Of a stretch of DNA of 64,000 nucleotides, positions 43,529 to 51,844 are shown in pieces (within the stretch, counting starts at the first letter, position 1; each line of letters begins with the position of its first letter). The notes under the pieces were generated by a model that worked only from the letters and a program-made list of their open reading frames with translations, searched no databases and was not told the origin of the DNA. This stretch comes from Fabrea salina (Eukaryota; Ciliophora; Heterotrichea; Heterotrichida; Fabreidae). A program made the translations under genes and the position numbers. The DNA is taken from NCBI GenBank assembly GCA_022984795.1, contig JALIHJ010000033.1:186001-250000 (forward strand). The letters run 5' to 3'.

Positions 43529-43771
43529 ATGGTAAGACCTACTTAGCCTAAGGAAATAAAAGACATAAGGATGTTTTTGCAGAAGTGCAGACCTGTAGGA
43601 AACCAAAAGGCACAAGCCAAGGCAGTCACAATCAAGAGAGCTGGCAAAGTCACCAAATTTAAGCTTAGATGCCCCAGATACCTATACACTATGGTTGTGG
43701 ACGACCCCAAAAAGGCACAAAAGATCAAGGAGTCTCTGCCACCTAGCCTTAACAAAAAGGAAATTAGTTAA
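43529..43771 (+). CDS. RPL38: ribosomal protein eL38 (intron directly after ATG)
   Basis: CDS join(43529..43531, 43547..43771), 75 residues. The ATG is its own exon: the 15-nt intron GTAAGACCTACTTAG follows immediately (43532-43546) and ends in an in-frame TAG if not removed. Spliced, the protein starts MPKEIKDIRMFLQKCR and keeps eL38 hallmarks: VTIKRAGKVTKFKLRCPRYLYTMVV, DDPKKAQKIKESLPPSL. It is a component of the 60S subunit. The start at MFLQKC, used if the intron is missed, would delete the conserved MPxxIxxI N-terminus. Confidence 0.93.
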
Positions 43772-43797
43772 ACATCTAAGTTCTCTTCGCTAAGTAA

Positions 43798-44517
43798 ATG
43801 TCAAAGGTGTACCAGATAGACACTTGCATCCTGGACTCTATGTACCAAAACTATATTTCGGAGCAACTCTTAAGAGCACTTCCCAACAAGCACTGGGTGG
43901 ACTTCTGCGTAAGGGCAGGGGTCCTAACTGCTCACTTAGCTGGTACCATATGGAAGGGCAAAAACACCCCAGGAGCAGAAGTCTTTAACATGAAATGGGT
44001 GGCCTCTACCAAACCCCTGACCTGTCTCCACTACTTACTGGAGTTGTTTGACCTTTTAGTTAAAAAGGCCGAAAACAAACTAGGAGTGCTGTCGAAGGCT
44101 TGGAAAGTTGCTGTGTTTGTGAACTGGGTGTGGTTCTTATTGCAAGGAAAGTACCCCTTCCTAACCCAGAGACTCGGCCAACTCCGCATGGTAGACTTTA
44201 CTTAGGAAACCAAAAACCCCAAAGCTAAATTAGGAGTGAACTACACCTACACAACAAGAGTGTTTGTGCTGGAACAAGTGACTGGAACTCTAAAAGCAGT
44301 GATTCCAGTTTTGAAACTAGAGTCTATTCTCAAACTGTTTTTGGGAGAAATAGAAATGGCCACGTAAAACTTATTTAGAGGAGAGGGGTCTTTCTGCGTT
44401 ATTTGTGGAGAAGAGGAAGTAGTGACTCCTTTTAAGTTCGGAAACTGCAACCACCAAGCTTGCTACGTGTGTTGGGAGTCTTCACAACAGCAAGTTTGTC
44501 CTAAGTGTAAGCATTAA
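43798..44517 (+). CDS. PEX2: peroxin PEX2, RING peroxisomal E3 (two introns)
   Basis: CDS join(43798..44190, 44206..44363, 44379..44517), 229 residues. Introns GTAGACTTTACTTAG and GTAAAACTTATTTAG, both 15 nt. The N-terminal Pex2/Pex12 region holds ILDSMYQNYISEQLLRAL, then FLLQGKYPFLTQRLGQLRM joined to NYTYTTRVFVLEQVTGTLKAVIPVL, as in PEX2. Exon 3 is a RING: CVICGEEE, then CNHQACYVCW and CPKCKH at the extreme C-terminus. PEX2 with PEX10 and PEX12 ubiquitinates PEX5 in the peroxisomal membrane. PEX10 is less likely because of the Pex2-type core and short length. Confidence 0.85.
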
Positions 44518-44523
44518 TAAAAT

Positions 44524-44982
44524 ATGGCAAACCTATTGGGCAGGGGAAGAAACAACATTACTTGCAAACCTGCAGAGATATTTGTGTTCAACAGACTCAC
44601 TAACTCTGAAAGTCTGCCAGACGCTAGAATGAAACTGCTTGTGGCTTACAGAGACGCCTGCAGAAGAATTCCTTACATCATGAGAGGCAACGGACTGTAC
44701 GAACTGGTGCACCCTGTAAAAGCAAGAATGAACTTAGGCAACTACCTAAGAAGGACTCAGTACGTGCGCAACAAAAGCACTATGGACTTGCTGACTTCAG
44801 AACTGTACGAGTGGCTCTATGACAGTGTTTGGATGTACAATCACTACCATAACTTCGCGGCAATACTTTTAGACCCTTCTTGTGACCATACTGCTTACTC
44901 TTACCTGGACGAAACTAAGTACGCTGGAAACAGCAACTTCTTGAAGGACTTTTACCAAGGCAGTGGTAAGCCTAATTTCTAA
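44524..44982 (+). CDS. NDUFA6-like LYR-family subunit of complex I
   Basis: 152 residues, TAA stop, 6 bp after PEX2. The LLVAYRDACRRIPYIM segment occupies the place of the LYR-type tyrosine-arginine helix; downstream ARMNLGNYLRRTQYVRN, MDLLTSELYEWLYDSVWMYNHYHNF follow NDUFA6/B14 (R-x-x-F-x-x-N-x-x-V, then D-x-L-x-x-x-G-x-x-x-L-x-x-x-x-x-W-x-x-x-x-H). NDUFA6 binds acyl carrier protein at the quinone-site end of the complex I peripheral arm. Longer C-terminus than animals. Moderate confidence; another LYR protein is the alternative. Confidence 0.6.
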   Translation: MANLLGRGRNNITCKPAEIFVFNRLTNSESLPDARMKLLVAYRDACRRIPYIMRGNGLYELVHPVKARMNLGNYLRRTQYVRNKSTMDLLTSELYEWLYDSVWMYNHYHNFAAILLDPSCDHTAYSYLDETKYAGNSNFLKDFYQGSGKPNF

Positions 44983-45058
44983 ATGGCTTTTAGTTAATAG
45001 AATGTAATTAGTGAACATTGACATTTACGGCCATAAAATAGGGATGCAAAGGCTTGGA

Positions 45059-45307
45059 ATGCACAATGACGAAAAGAAGGTAGTGGACCTCTATATTCCC
45101 AAGAAATGCTCAGCTACCAATAAGCTCCTAGGACCCAGAGATCACACTTCTGTCCAAATCAGCATTGCAGATGTTGACGAAAACGGAAAGGCTGTTGGAT
45201 CTAACCAGACTTTTAACATCTCAGGAAAAGTAAGAGCTAAGGGCCAAAGTGACGCCTGCCTCAACAGGCTCTTCAATGAAAAAGGATTTCTAAGCTTCGC
45301 TAAGTAA
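45059..45307 (+). CDS. RPS21: ribosomal protein eS21
   Basis: 82 residues from ATG 45059. The protein starts MHNDEKKVVDLYIPKKCSATN, matching the eS21 start M-Q-N-D-x-x-x-x-V-D-L-Y-x-P-R-K-C-S-x-(S/T)-N residue for residue in spacing, followed by DHTSVQISIADVD, ISGKVRAKGQSDACLNRL. An in-frame ATG 15 bp upstream (45044) would add MQRLG; family length favours 45059. Component of the 40S subunit near the mRNA entry/head. Convergent with the MMTAG2-like gene (5 bp between stops). Confidence 0.9.
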   Translation: MHNDEKKVVDLYIPKKCSATNKLLGPRDHTSVQISIADVDENGKAVGSNQTFNISGKVRAKGQSDACLNRLFNEKGFLSFAK

Positions 45308-45312
45308 CACAT

Positions 45313-45789
45313 TTAATCAAACTTAGGTTTTTTAAAAGGTTTCTTCTTTTGGCGTTTGTGTTTCTTTACAGTGGGTTTGGGCGACTCCTTTTTTGTCGGC
45401 AAACGACTTTCGAACCCCAGTCCTGTGACTTTGTGGCCTTGTTCTTCCAAAGCAGTTCCTTCTTCTTTGCGCTTCAACATGCTTTTGAACTCACTTTCTG
45501 ACAACTTGTCTTTTTTCTTAGACTTCGACTTAGAAATCCCCAGGGCTTCTTTGATGCTTTGCAGGTCTTCGTTTTGGACCTGTTTGATTTCTTCTTGGTC
45601 TGGTTGTCCGAGTTCTCGTTTTTTAGTCCACCAGTCCTTTTTGCGCCACCTACCTCCTTTGTCTAAGAACCCTAGGGCAAGAGTACTACCTAAGTAGCAC
45701 TCTCGGTCTTTGTAAGACATAGTTCTGACTTCTTCCCAAGAAAAAAGTCCCCTTCCTCCTCTGTTGCCTTCTCTGATAGGAGTGTACAT
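45313..45789 (-). CDS. MMTAG2 / C1orf35-like protein
   Basis: 158 residues, TAA stop. N-terminal 55 residues carry the family block NRGGRGLFSWEEVRTMSYKDRECYLGSTL followed by a GRWRKKDWW segment, matching the MMTAG2 (multiple-myeloma tumour-associated 2, 'kinase phosphorylation' domain) signature R-G-G-x-x-x-F-x-W-(E/D)-x-V-x-x-x-x-x-R-E-x-Y-L-G. The C-terminal two-thirds is Lys-rich and contains ALGISKSKSKKK. Nuclear localisation is inferred; function of the family is poorly known. Start codon 17 bp from the NHE gene. Confidence 0.75.
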   Translation of the reverse strand: MYTPIREGNRGGRGLFSWEEVRTMSYKDRECYLGSTLALGFLDKGGRWRKKDWWTKKRELGQPDQEEIKQVQNEDLQSIKEALGISKSKSKKKDKLSESEFKSMLKRKEEGTALEEQGHKVTGLGFESRLPTKKESPKPTVKKHKRQKKKPFKKPKFD

Positions 45790-45806
45790 TTAATTTACAA
45801 TTAAAT

Positions 45807-47315
45807 ATGAGTGATTCTGGAATTATGAGCAATGCTGTGCTGTGTTTGTTGCTTTTGTTGGTGCTGAGTCTTTTGCTGGGACACATACTTAAGCAAAAGG
45901 AGTCTCGCTGGCTGCAAGTTTCGGGAGTTGCAACTATCTTAGGGGCTTTGTTTGGCTTGATTCTAACTTTGGTTGGAGAACAAACAAATTTCAAGCCCAT
46001 AACTGCCCTGAATGCAGAGTTTTTGTTTTTGTTTTTGTTGCCTCCTATCATCTTTGAAAGTGGCTACAACATGGACAAGGTAAACTTTACTTAGCACACC
46101 TTTTTTGAGCAGTTCGGCGGAGTTTTGTTATTTGCCTTTTTGGGAACTTTTGTGTCTGCCTTGTCTGTCGGGGGTCTTTTGTACGCTTTTGCAAGTGGCA
46201 GTGGCAACTCATCACTAAGCTTCATAGAGTGTCTGGCTTTTGGAAGCTTGATTTCAGCAACTGACCCTGTGAGTGTGCTCGGCATCATGAAAGACATCAG
46301 TGCCGACAGTAAACTCTACAACCTTATTTTCGGGGAAAGTATTTTTAACGACGCAGTAGCTATAGTGCTTTACCAAACTGTTTTGAGAGTCCACGAAAAC
46401 GGAGAAAGTGCTGGAGAAATCCTGGGCTCTATAGGGTTGTTCTTTTTGATATTTTTGGGGTCTTGCTTCATTGGGAACTTTACTGGGATGCTTATTTCTT
46501 ACATACTTAAAACTGTCCAACTCAAGCAGAAACTCAACTTTGAGGTGAGTACTGTGATTTTTGGACCTTGGATATCTTACTTGCTTTCTGAAGCCCTGCA
46601 CCTTTCAGGCATAGTGAGTATTTTGTTTTGTGGGATTGCAATGGCCCGCTACACCTACCCTAACTTGTCTGAGATTTCAAGACTCTCTGTGGGCAAAGCT
46701 TACAGTGCAGTGGCTGAAGCTTTTGAAGTTTTGGTGTTTATCTTCTTAGGCATGGGGTTGTTTAGCTTTAACTTGCCCTACTCCAAAATGGGAGCTGGTT
46801 TGTTTTTAATGGCTTGTTTCTTTATTTTGCTTGTGAGGGCCTTTATGGTTCCTTTGTTTTCAGCTCTTTTGAATCCCTGGCGCAAAAGGAAACTAACTTG
46901 CAAACACCAGTTCTTCATGTGGTTTGCAGGCTTCAGAGGAGCTATTGCGTTTGCTTTAGCGATCCAAGCTGACAATGACTTTGAAAACGGAGACTTAATT
47001 CTAGCAATTACTTTGTTGTTTGCAATCATATCAGTGGTTGGAGGGGGGAGCTTAGTAACTCCGTTACTTTACAAACTCAATCTCATTGAAAGGCACTCCG
47101 AACCCTTTGCCAGGAACCAACCTCCTTCTCCTACAAGGCAAACTCCTTGTTCTAGGATCAAAAAGTTCGTTTTGTTTTTAGACGAAACCTACATCTACCC
47201 CTTGCTGGTGAGAAAGGACTTCTCTGTTGAAACCAAAAGCCCTGAAGAGCCTGTTTTCGAAAACGAAATTGAACTTGGTGTTCCTGGAGAAGAAAACAGT
47301 AAAGAACAAGAATAA
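45807..47315 (+). CDS. Na+/H+ exchanger (SLC9/NHE family), one intron
   Basis: CDS join(45807..46079, 46095..47315), 497 residues. Intron GTAAACTTTACTTAG (15 nt, phase 0, in-frame TAG). About 12 hydrophobic segments. Diagnostic CPA1 motifs: FLLPPIIFESGYNM, ATDPVSVLGIM, FGESIFNDAVAIVLYQT (ion-binding Asp), and the WFAGFRGAIAFALAI segment near residue 380 (the Arg/Gly-rich TM11). Electroneutral Na+ or K+/H+ exchange in endomembranes (NHE6/7/9-like) fits the short cytosolic tail of about 90 residues. Subfamily uncertain. Confidence 0.9.
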
Positions 47316-47339
47316 TTAGTGAATAATTATAATAATTAA

Positions 47340-48695
47340 ATGGGAAATTGCAGTTCCAAAAAAAGCACGACCGTTAGCGATACTGAAGTGCAACAACACG
47401 AGCAACAACATTTTGTGTTTCCAGAGCAGTATTATCTGCCTCGGAAAAAAGGTGTCCTCCTGAAATTGGACAGGTTTGGTATCGAGAGATTCAAGTTCCA
47501 AAAAGACGTAAAAATCAGAAAAAGTTCAGCAGTATGTATTCTAGATGGGAGCTTTTATATTGCAGGGGGAGAGGACAGTGCTTGTTGCTTGACCAAACTG
47601 TTTTTGAAAATAGACCCAGTCTCCAAGAGCACAACCACACTGAGTTCCCTGCCTGTTCCTACTAAGGGAGGACACTTGCACAAGTACAATAACTGGATCT
47701 ACTTAGTAGGCGCCAAAAACGACGACGCTGACGAGGAAGGTGCATTGGCCAACCAACCAGCCCCTCTTATGCGATACGACATCCAAAATAACCGATGGCA
47801 GATGTTTAGTACTTTCAAGCGAGAGCACACCAAAAACAAAGTCATGATGTTCATCAACCACGGTGTTACGGAGAGACACGAAGAAGAACAACAAAAAGTT
47901 TCCAATGTCAAAGGCTTTTGTTTGAGGGACTTGGTGTCTCCAGGTTCGTTCATCCTAGGATCCAAAATCTACCTCGTGGGTGGCTATCGTGTAAACTCAA
48001 AAGGCCAACTGAGGTGCACCAAAAGAGTGTACTCGCTTGACATCTCCAACGACAATGACATCAGGTTCGACTGCGAAGAGCAACTGAGACTCCCATTCAA
48101 AGTAGCCAAACCTCACTGTTTTGCAGGAACTGAAACTGTAATAGTGATGGGTGGAAAACTGGGCAAGTCCAAAACATTCAACTACTGTGCATGTCAACTG
48201 CGTCCTAGAGAAAAACAACCAGAGAAACTCGTGAGGATGCTTGACCCTATTCCAGTTCCTATGCCTGGGAACTACCCTCCTACGAAAATTGATGAATATG
48301 TTGGATTTTTCAGCTTCCCCAACATTCTGCTGATCACCAAAAGATCTACCTGGATCCAATACTCTTTAAAATCAGAAAAGCACCGGCATTTTCTAGACAG
48401 CGACATCATGGGGTTCAAGCCTGCAGAAAGCGATGACCACGCCCTGAGATTCGTTCCTGGAAAAGAAACTAAACCTGAAGAAGTTCCGGTTTCCTTAGCC
48501 ACTAAGTACCCAAGTTTGCATGAGAAAAAGGCCCAAAACTCCAACGTTGAAGTAGATGTAGTTGAGGCCAAAGACCAGTCTGTTGGCAGTTCGTCTCCTT
48601 CCAGTCAAAAAAAGTCCAAACAAAAGAAATTGCCTCCTGTGAAGAACCCCTCTTCGTTCAAAGAAAAGCAAAGCAAAAGTCCAAGGGTTCAATAA
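47340..48695 (+). CDS. kelch-like protein with N-myristoylation motif
   Basis: 451 residues, TAA stop. The start MGNCSSKKS is a strong N-myristoylation signal with an adjacent palmitoylation candidate Cys4, so the protein should sit on a membrane. Kelch-type blades are visible at about 65-330: CILDGSFYIAGGEDSA, LHKYNNWIYLVGAKN, FILGSKIYLVGGYRVNS and CFAGTETVIVMGGKLG. The C-terminal 80 residues are basic and Ser-rich. No BTB or other partner domain. A peripheral-membrane scaffold is plausible. Confidence 0.6.
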   Translation: MGNCSSKKSTTVSDTEVQQHEQQHFVFPEQYYLPRKKGVLLKLDRFGIERFKFQKDVKIRKSSAVCILDGSFYIAGGEDSACCLTKLFLKIDPVSKSTTTLSSLPVPTKGGHLHKYNNWIYLVGAKNDDADEEGALANQPAPLMRYDIQNNRWQMFSTFKREHTKNKVMMFINHGVTERHEEEQQKVSNVKGFCLRDLVSPGSFILGSKIYLVGGYRVNSKGQLRCTKRVYSLDISNDNDIRFDCEEQLRLPFKVAKPHCFAGTETVIVMGGKLGKSKTFNYCACQLRPREKQPEKLVRMLDPIPVPMPGNYPPTKIDEYVGFFSFPNILLITKRSTWIQYSLKSEKHRHFLDSDIMGFKPAESDDHALRFVPGKETKPEEVPVSLATKYPSLHEKKAQNSNVEVDVVEAKDQSVGSSSPSSQKKSKQKKLPPVKNPSSFKEKQSKSPRVQ

Positions 48696-48704
48696 CCTAA
48701 CAAA

Positions 48705-51302
48705 TTAATCAATAATTAAATCAATAGAACTAATGTTCCAGGAACCCTTTATTTCCAGGGCTCCTCCGAACACTCCCCAAGTGTCCACACCTTTCCCAGT
48801 CACTCCTATAATTCCAGGTCTGCGACCCAGCACTGTGATTTGGGATACCTCTTTGAAGTCTCCTGAGTATCCTCTAACTAACTCTTCAGTGGTTAACTTT
48901 GTTCCTTCTTCAACTTCCACCACTATTTTTGAGTACAGTTTGTTGTTTATTGTGTTTAAAGAAACCCCATCGTCTAAGTAAACTTCCCCTTTGGCGTTTT
49001 GTCTTGAGTCAAGTGCAACTAGAAGTTGGACTGACCGACTTCGCATGCTAGTTATTGTCATGGCTTCTGAAGAGTCTTGCAAGGGGACCACAAAACCACC
49101 TCTAACAAACAAGTTGACTTTGTCCAAAGGAGTGTAAATAGTTTCCCAGCCCTTTATTTTCAAGTTGCCTGTAAAAAAGTCATACCAGATTCCATCAGGA
49201 AAGTAAACTTCCAACTCGAACTTGCCTTCGTGAACCACTGGAGCCACCATCAAAGCCTCCCCAACCATGAACTGGAACTCTATTTGGTAAGTTTCTGAGT
49301 CTTCTGGAAAGGGAAAAAACAGTGGCTTTATCACAGTGTTTCCCAACAAAGAAGCTGAAAACAAACACGAGTACAGGTACAGGGAAAGCGAGTACCTAAG
49401 TCTTATCATGCTTCTGCCTATTGTCATAACTTCTTCGCCCAAAGCATACAACTCCTGGGACTTGGACCCTATGTCGTTGTGGTTGCGGAAAAAGGGGTAG
49501 AAAGCCCCTACTTGCAGCCACCTAGAACACAGCTCAGGGGTAGTGTTGTTGTGGAACCCGCAAACGTCAGCACCAACTAAAGGAATTCCAAACAGTTGGA
49601 AGTTCAGCACTCCAGGAATGGAGTACCTGAGTTGACTCCATTTCGAGTAGTTATCTCCCAGCCAGTGGTACCCGTACTTTCCGTGACCTGCTCTTGTGCT
49701 CCGCGACAGTATAAAAGGCCGAGTCTCCAACTTCTTAGTAAGGTACCTGTAAGTGAGTTTGGTTTCCATAGTTCCCCAAAGGGAATGGACATTGTATTCC
49801 TTGATTCCGTTGTAGTGGTAAGCTGAAAGCGGCAACACCTGATCTTCTAAAGAATGGTTTCCAGGCACGTACAGGAGCTCAGGTCTAATTTCTTTGCTTT
49901 CATAGTACTGAGGGCACTCTCCGTCACAAAAACTAGAAGCTTCGTTCATGTCTAGCCACAACCCGTCGAACTCTACGTCTGTATATAGTTGGTCCAGCAT
50001 TTCTTCCCAGTACTTACTTGCATTAGGGTGGAAAAAGTCCACAAACACTGACTTGCCTGGCCAAACTTGTCCGAAAAAAGGCTTTGAGGAGTTTTTGTTC
50101 CTCTTGATGAACACATCCAGTTCTTTCCCTCTGTTGTAAGCAAAGTAGTCGTGAGCTGCCACTCCAGCATCCAAAATAGGAACAAAGTACCTGTTGGAAC
50201 TATGCAGTTGTTCGATGAAGGCTTTGAAGTTGTTAAGAGGGTACCTTGAGTAGTCAAGAGTGAAGTCCCTGAAGTACTCCATGTAGTCAATGTCTACCCA
50301 CATCACATCTAGGGGAATCTCCAGCTTGTCGTGGTAAAACACCACTTCAGACAACTGACTTAGGGTTTCATAGCCCCACCTGCACTGGTGGTACCCCAGA
50401 GCCCAGTAAGGAGGAAGAGCAGGCTTCCCTATTACACTCAGGTAGTCCCTTACTACTTGTTCTGGCTGGGGGCCTGTAAACAAGTACAAGTCCATCAAGC
50501 CTCCTATGCTTCTGATGTCTAAACTTTCGTTTCTGAAAATAAAGTCCATAGCATTGAAGTTGTGGAAGTATAGTCCGTGGGCTTTGCCCTCCTTCATAGC
50601 AAGCACGAAGGGGTGGTGTCCGTACATGTTCTTGCCCCTAGCTCCCTGGCCTGTGTCAAAGGGTGTGTCCTGGGCTAGAGTCCAGAGAGTGTACCTTGTG
50701 TTGTTGGTGTTGATTCTGAAAGAAGACGTTCTTTCCCCCAAACCGTAAACGTTTGAGTCGTGGGACAAGATGCTTCCTATTTCTAAGTAACGATCAGCAA
50801 AGTAAAACCCACCCCACTTTGAGTTGGTGTCAAACAGAACTCTGTTGTCACTCTTCCTTTTGACGCTGAAGCCAAAAGGGTAGGCAGTGAGTTCAAACAA
50901 GTACTCGTTGAAGAAGTAAAACTGGGTGTTGTTGTAGTCTTCAGGTTCCCACCTTTCTTCAAACACGTCAGATATTTTGATGCGCAGAGTTCTAGAGTCT
51001 TCGTAAAACACTTTCAACTGCAGCAATTCCAAACTTTCACCTGCGTTGTAAGAACCTTCGGACTCAAGTTTAAGGTGTGCTTCAAGTGTAGTTTCTGCAC
51101 TGGTTATTTTGGTAGCTCTGTAGAGTGGGTAAGTCCGGTCTTCTTTTATTTGTTGTTGGGGAGTTTTATAGGAAATAAAACCCTCTTCAGAAGCATCAGA
51201 GTACTCCCAGTAAAGCTTAGAACCCCACACCAAGTAAAACACCACAATTGGGACTGTCAAACTCAGAGATACAAAAGCCCTTCTAACATAAAGTGGTCTC
51301 AT
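48705..51302 (-). CDS. GH31 alpha-glucosidase (acid maltase-like), signal-anchored
   Basis: 865 residues, TAA stop. A basic then hydrophobic N-terminus (residues 7-28) acts as a signal anchor. The GH31 core holds GLWLDMNEAS near residue 450 (catalytic nucleophile Asp) and HWLGDNYSKW near 549 (acid/base Asp), plus GADVCGF and RWLQVGAFYPFFRNH. The DMNE nucleophile motif identifies lysosomal-type alpha-1,4-glucosidases (GAA, maltase-glucoamylase) rather than glucosidase II. No trefoil domain is visible. Role in digesting starch or glycogen in food vacuoles or lysosomes is inferred. Convergent with the kelch gene (9 bp). Confidence 0.92.
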   Translation of the reverse strand: MRPLYVRRAFVSLSLTVPIVVFYLVWGSKLYWEYSDASEEGFISYKTPQQQIKEDRTYPLYRATKITSAETTLEAHLKLESEGSYNAGESLELLQLKVFYEDSRTLRIKISDVFEERWEPEDYNNTQFYFFNEYLFELTAYPFGFSVKRKSDNRVLFDTNSKWGGFYFADRYLEIGSILSHDSNVYGLGERTSSFRINTNNTRYTLWTLAQDTPFDTGQGARGKNMYGHHPFVLAMKEGKAHGLYFHNFNAMDFIFRNESLDIRSIGGLMDLYLFTGPQPEQVVRDYLSVIGKPALPPYWALGYHQCRWGYETLSQLSEVVFYHDKLEIPLDVMWVDIDYMEYFRDFTLDYSRYPLNNFKAFIEQLHSSNRYFVPILDAGVAAHDYFAYNRGKELDVFIKRNKNSSKPFFGQVWPGKSVFVDFFHPNASKYWEEMLDQLYTDVEFDGLWLDMNEASSFCDGECPQYYESKEIRPELLYVPGNHSLEDQVLPLSAYHYNGIKEYNVHSLWGTMETKLTYRYLTKKLETRPFILSRSTRAGHGKYGYHWLGDNYSKWSQLRYSIPGVLNFQLFGIPLVGADVCGFHNNTTPELCSRWLQVGAFYPFFRNHNDIGSKSQELYALGEEVMTIGRSMIRLRYSLSLYLYSCLFSASLLGNTVIKPLFFPFPEDSETYQIEFQFMVGEALMVAPVVHEGKFELEVYFPDGIWYDFFTGNLKIKGWETIYTPLDKVNLFVRGGFVVPLQDSSEAMTITSMRSRSVQLLVALDSRQNAKGEVYLDDGVSLNTINNKLYSKIVVEVEEGTKLTTEELVRGYSGDFKEVSQITVLGRRPGIIGVTGKGVDTWGVFGGALEIKGSWNISSIDLIID

Positions 51303-51310
51303 ATTATCAA

Positions 51311-51829
51311 TTACTTAAGATGATAGTTTTCTAGCTCCAACACAAACTGGATGTCTTTGGCCTTCACTGAGTCCTTAAAAGACTCAGTAGGCTGCAAGTC
51401 TTCACTTACATTGGTTTTTCTTTTTTTGGATTCTTTTTGCAAAGCACTTTTGATGTCTTCTATGTCAGCAAAGGTGCCTTCTTCTTTTTCTCGCTTCCTT
51501 TTAGCCCGTTTGCCTTCTTGGTTTTCCTTAGCAGCTCTTTCTTTGTCCTCTTGGTCAGCAACTCTCCAAGCAGTTAACTCTTCTCGAGTTCTTCCGTAGT
51601 CTATAGTTTTAAGGTTCAGTTGCTTTTTAGAGAGTCTTCCTGAGGTAATGCTAAACACTTTATCAAGGATTCTTGAAGTAAACTCTTGACAAGCACACCC
51701 TAGCAGTTCGTACACCTTCGAGTTACTGCACTTCGAAAGCTCAAAAGTGTCTGTGAGTTTCTGAATGTGTTTTTCAGCCACTTCCTTGCTTATAAAGCTC
51801 TCTGTAGCCCTTCTTCTGCTTCCTTCCAT
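51311..51829 (-). CDS. TAF4-like TFIID subunit, minimal C-terminal domain
   Basis: 172 residues, TAA stop. Residues 10-75 look like a histone-fold region (KEVAEKHIQKLTDTFELSKCSN, KVYELLGCACQEFTSRILDKVFSITSGR), followed by a highly charged helix (DQEDKERAAKENQEGKRAKRKREKEE). This matches the C-terminal TAF4 domain order: histone-fold helices with A-x-Q-E-(R/F)-x-x-x-(L/I)-x-x-K, then the charged region that precedes the final VELENYHL-like helix. Far shorter than animal TAF4, as in protists. The alternative is another histone-fold protein. Confidence 0.55.
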   Translation of the reverse strand: MEGSRRRATESFISKEVAEKHIQKLTDTFELSKCSNSKVYELLGCACQEFTSRILDKVFSITSGRLSKKQLNLKTIDYGRTREELTAWRVADQEDKERAAKENQEGKRAKRKREKEEGTFADIEDIKSALQKESKKRKTNVSEDLQPTESFKDSVKAKDIQFVLELENYHLK

Positions 51830-51844
51830 TTATTAACTAACATC

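Noticed and set aside
43798-44517. PEX10 rather than PEX2 for the RING peroxin
   Set aside because: The core YxYTTRxFVLEQVTG and the short protein with a C-terminal RING fit PEX2 better; PEX10 remains possible at low weight.
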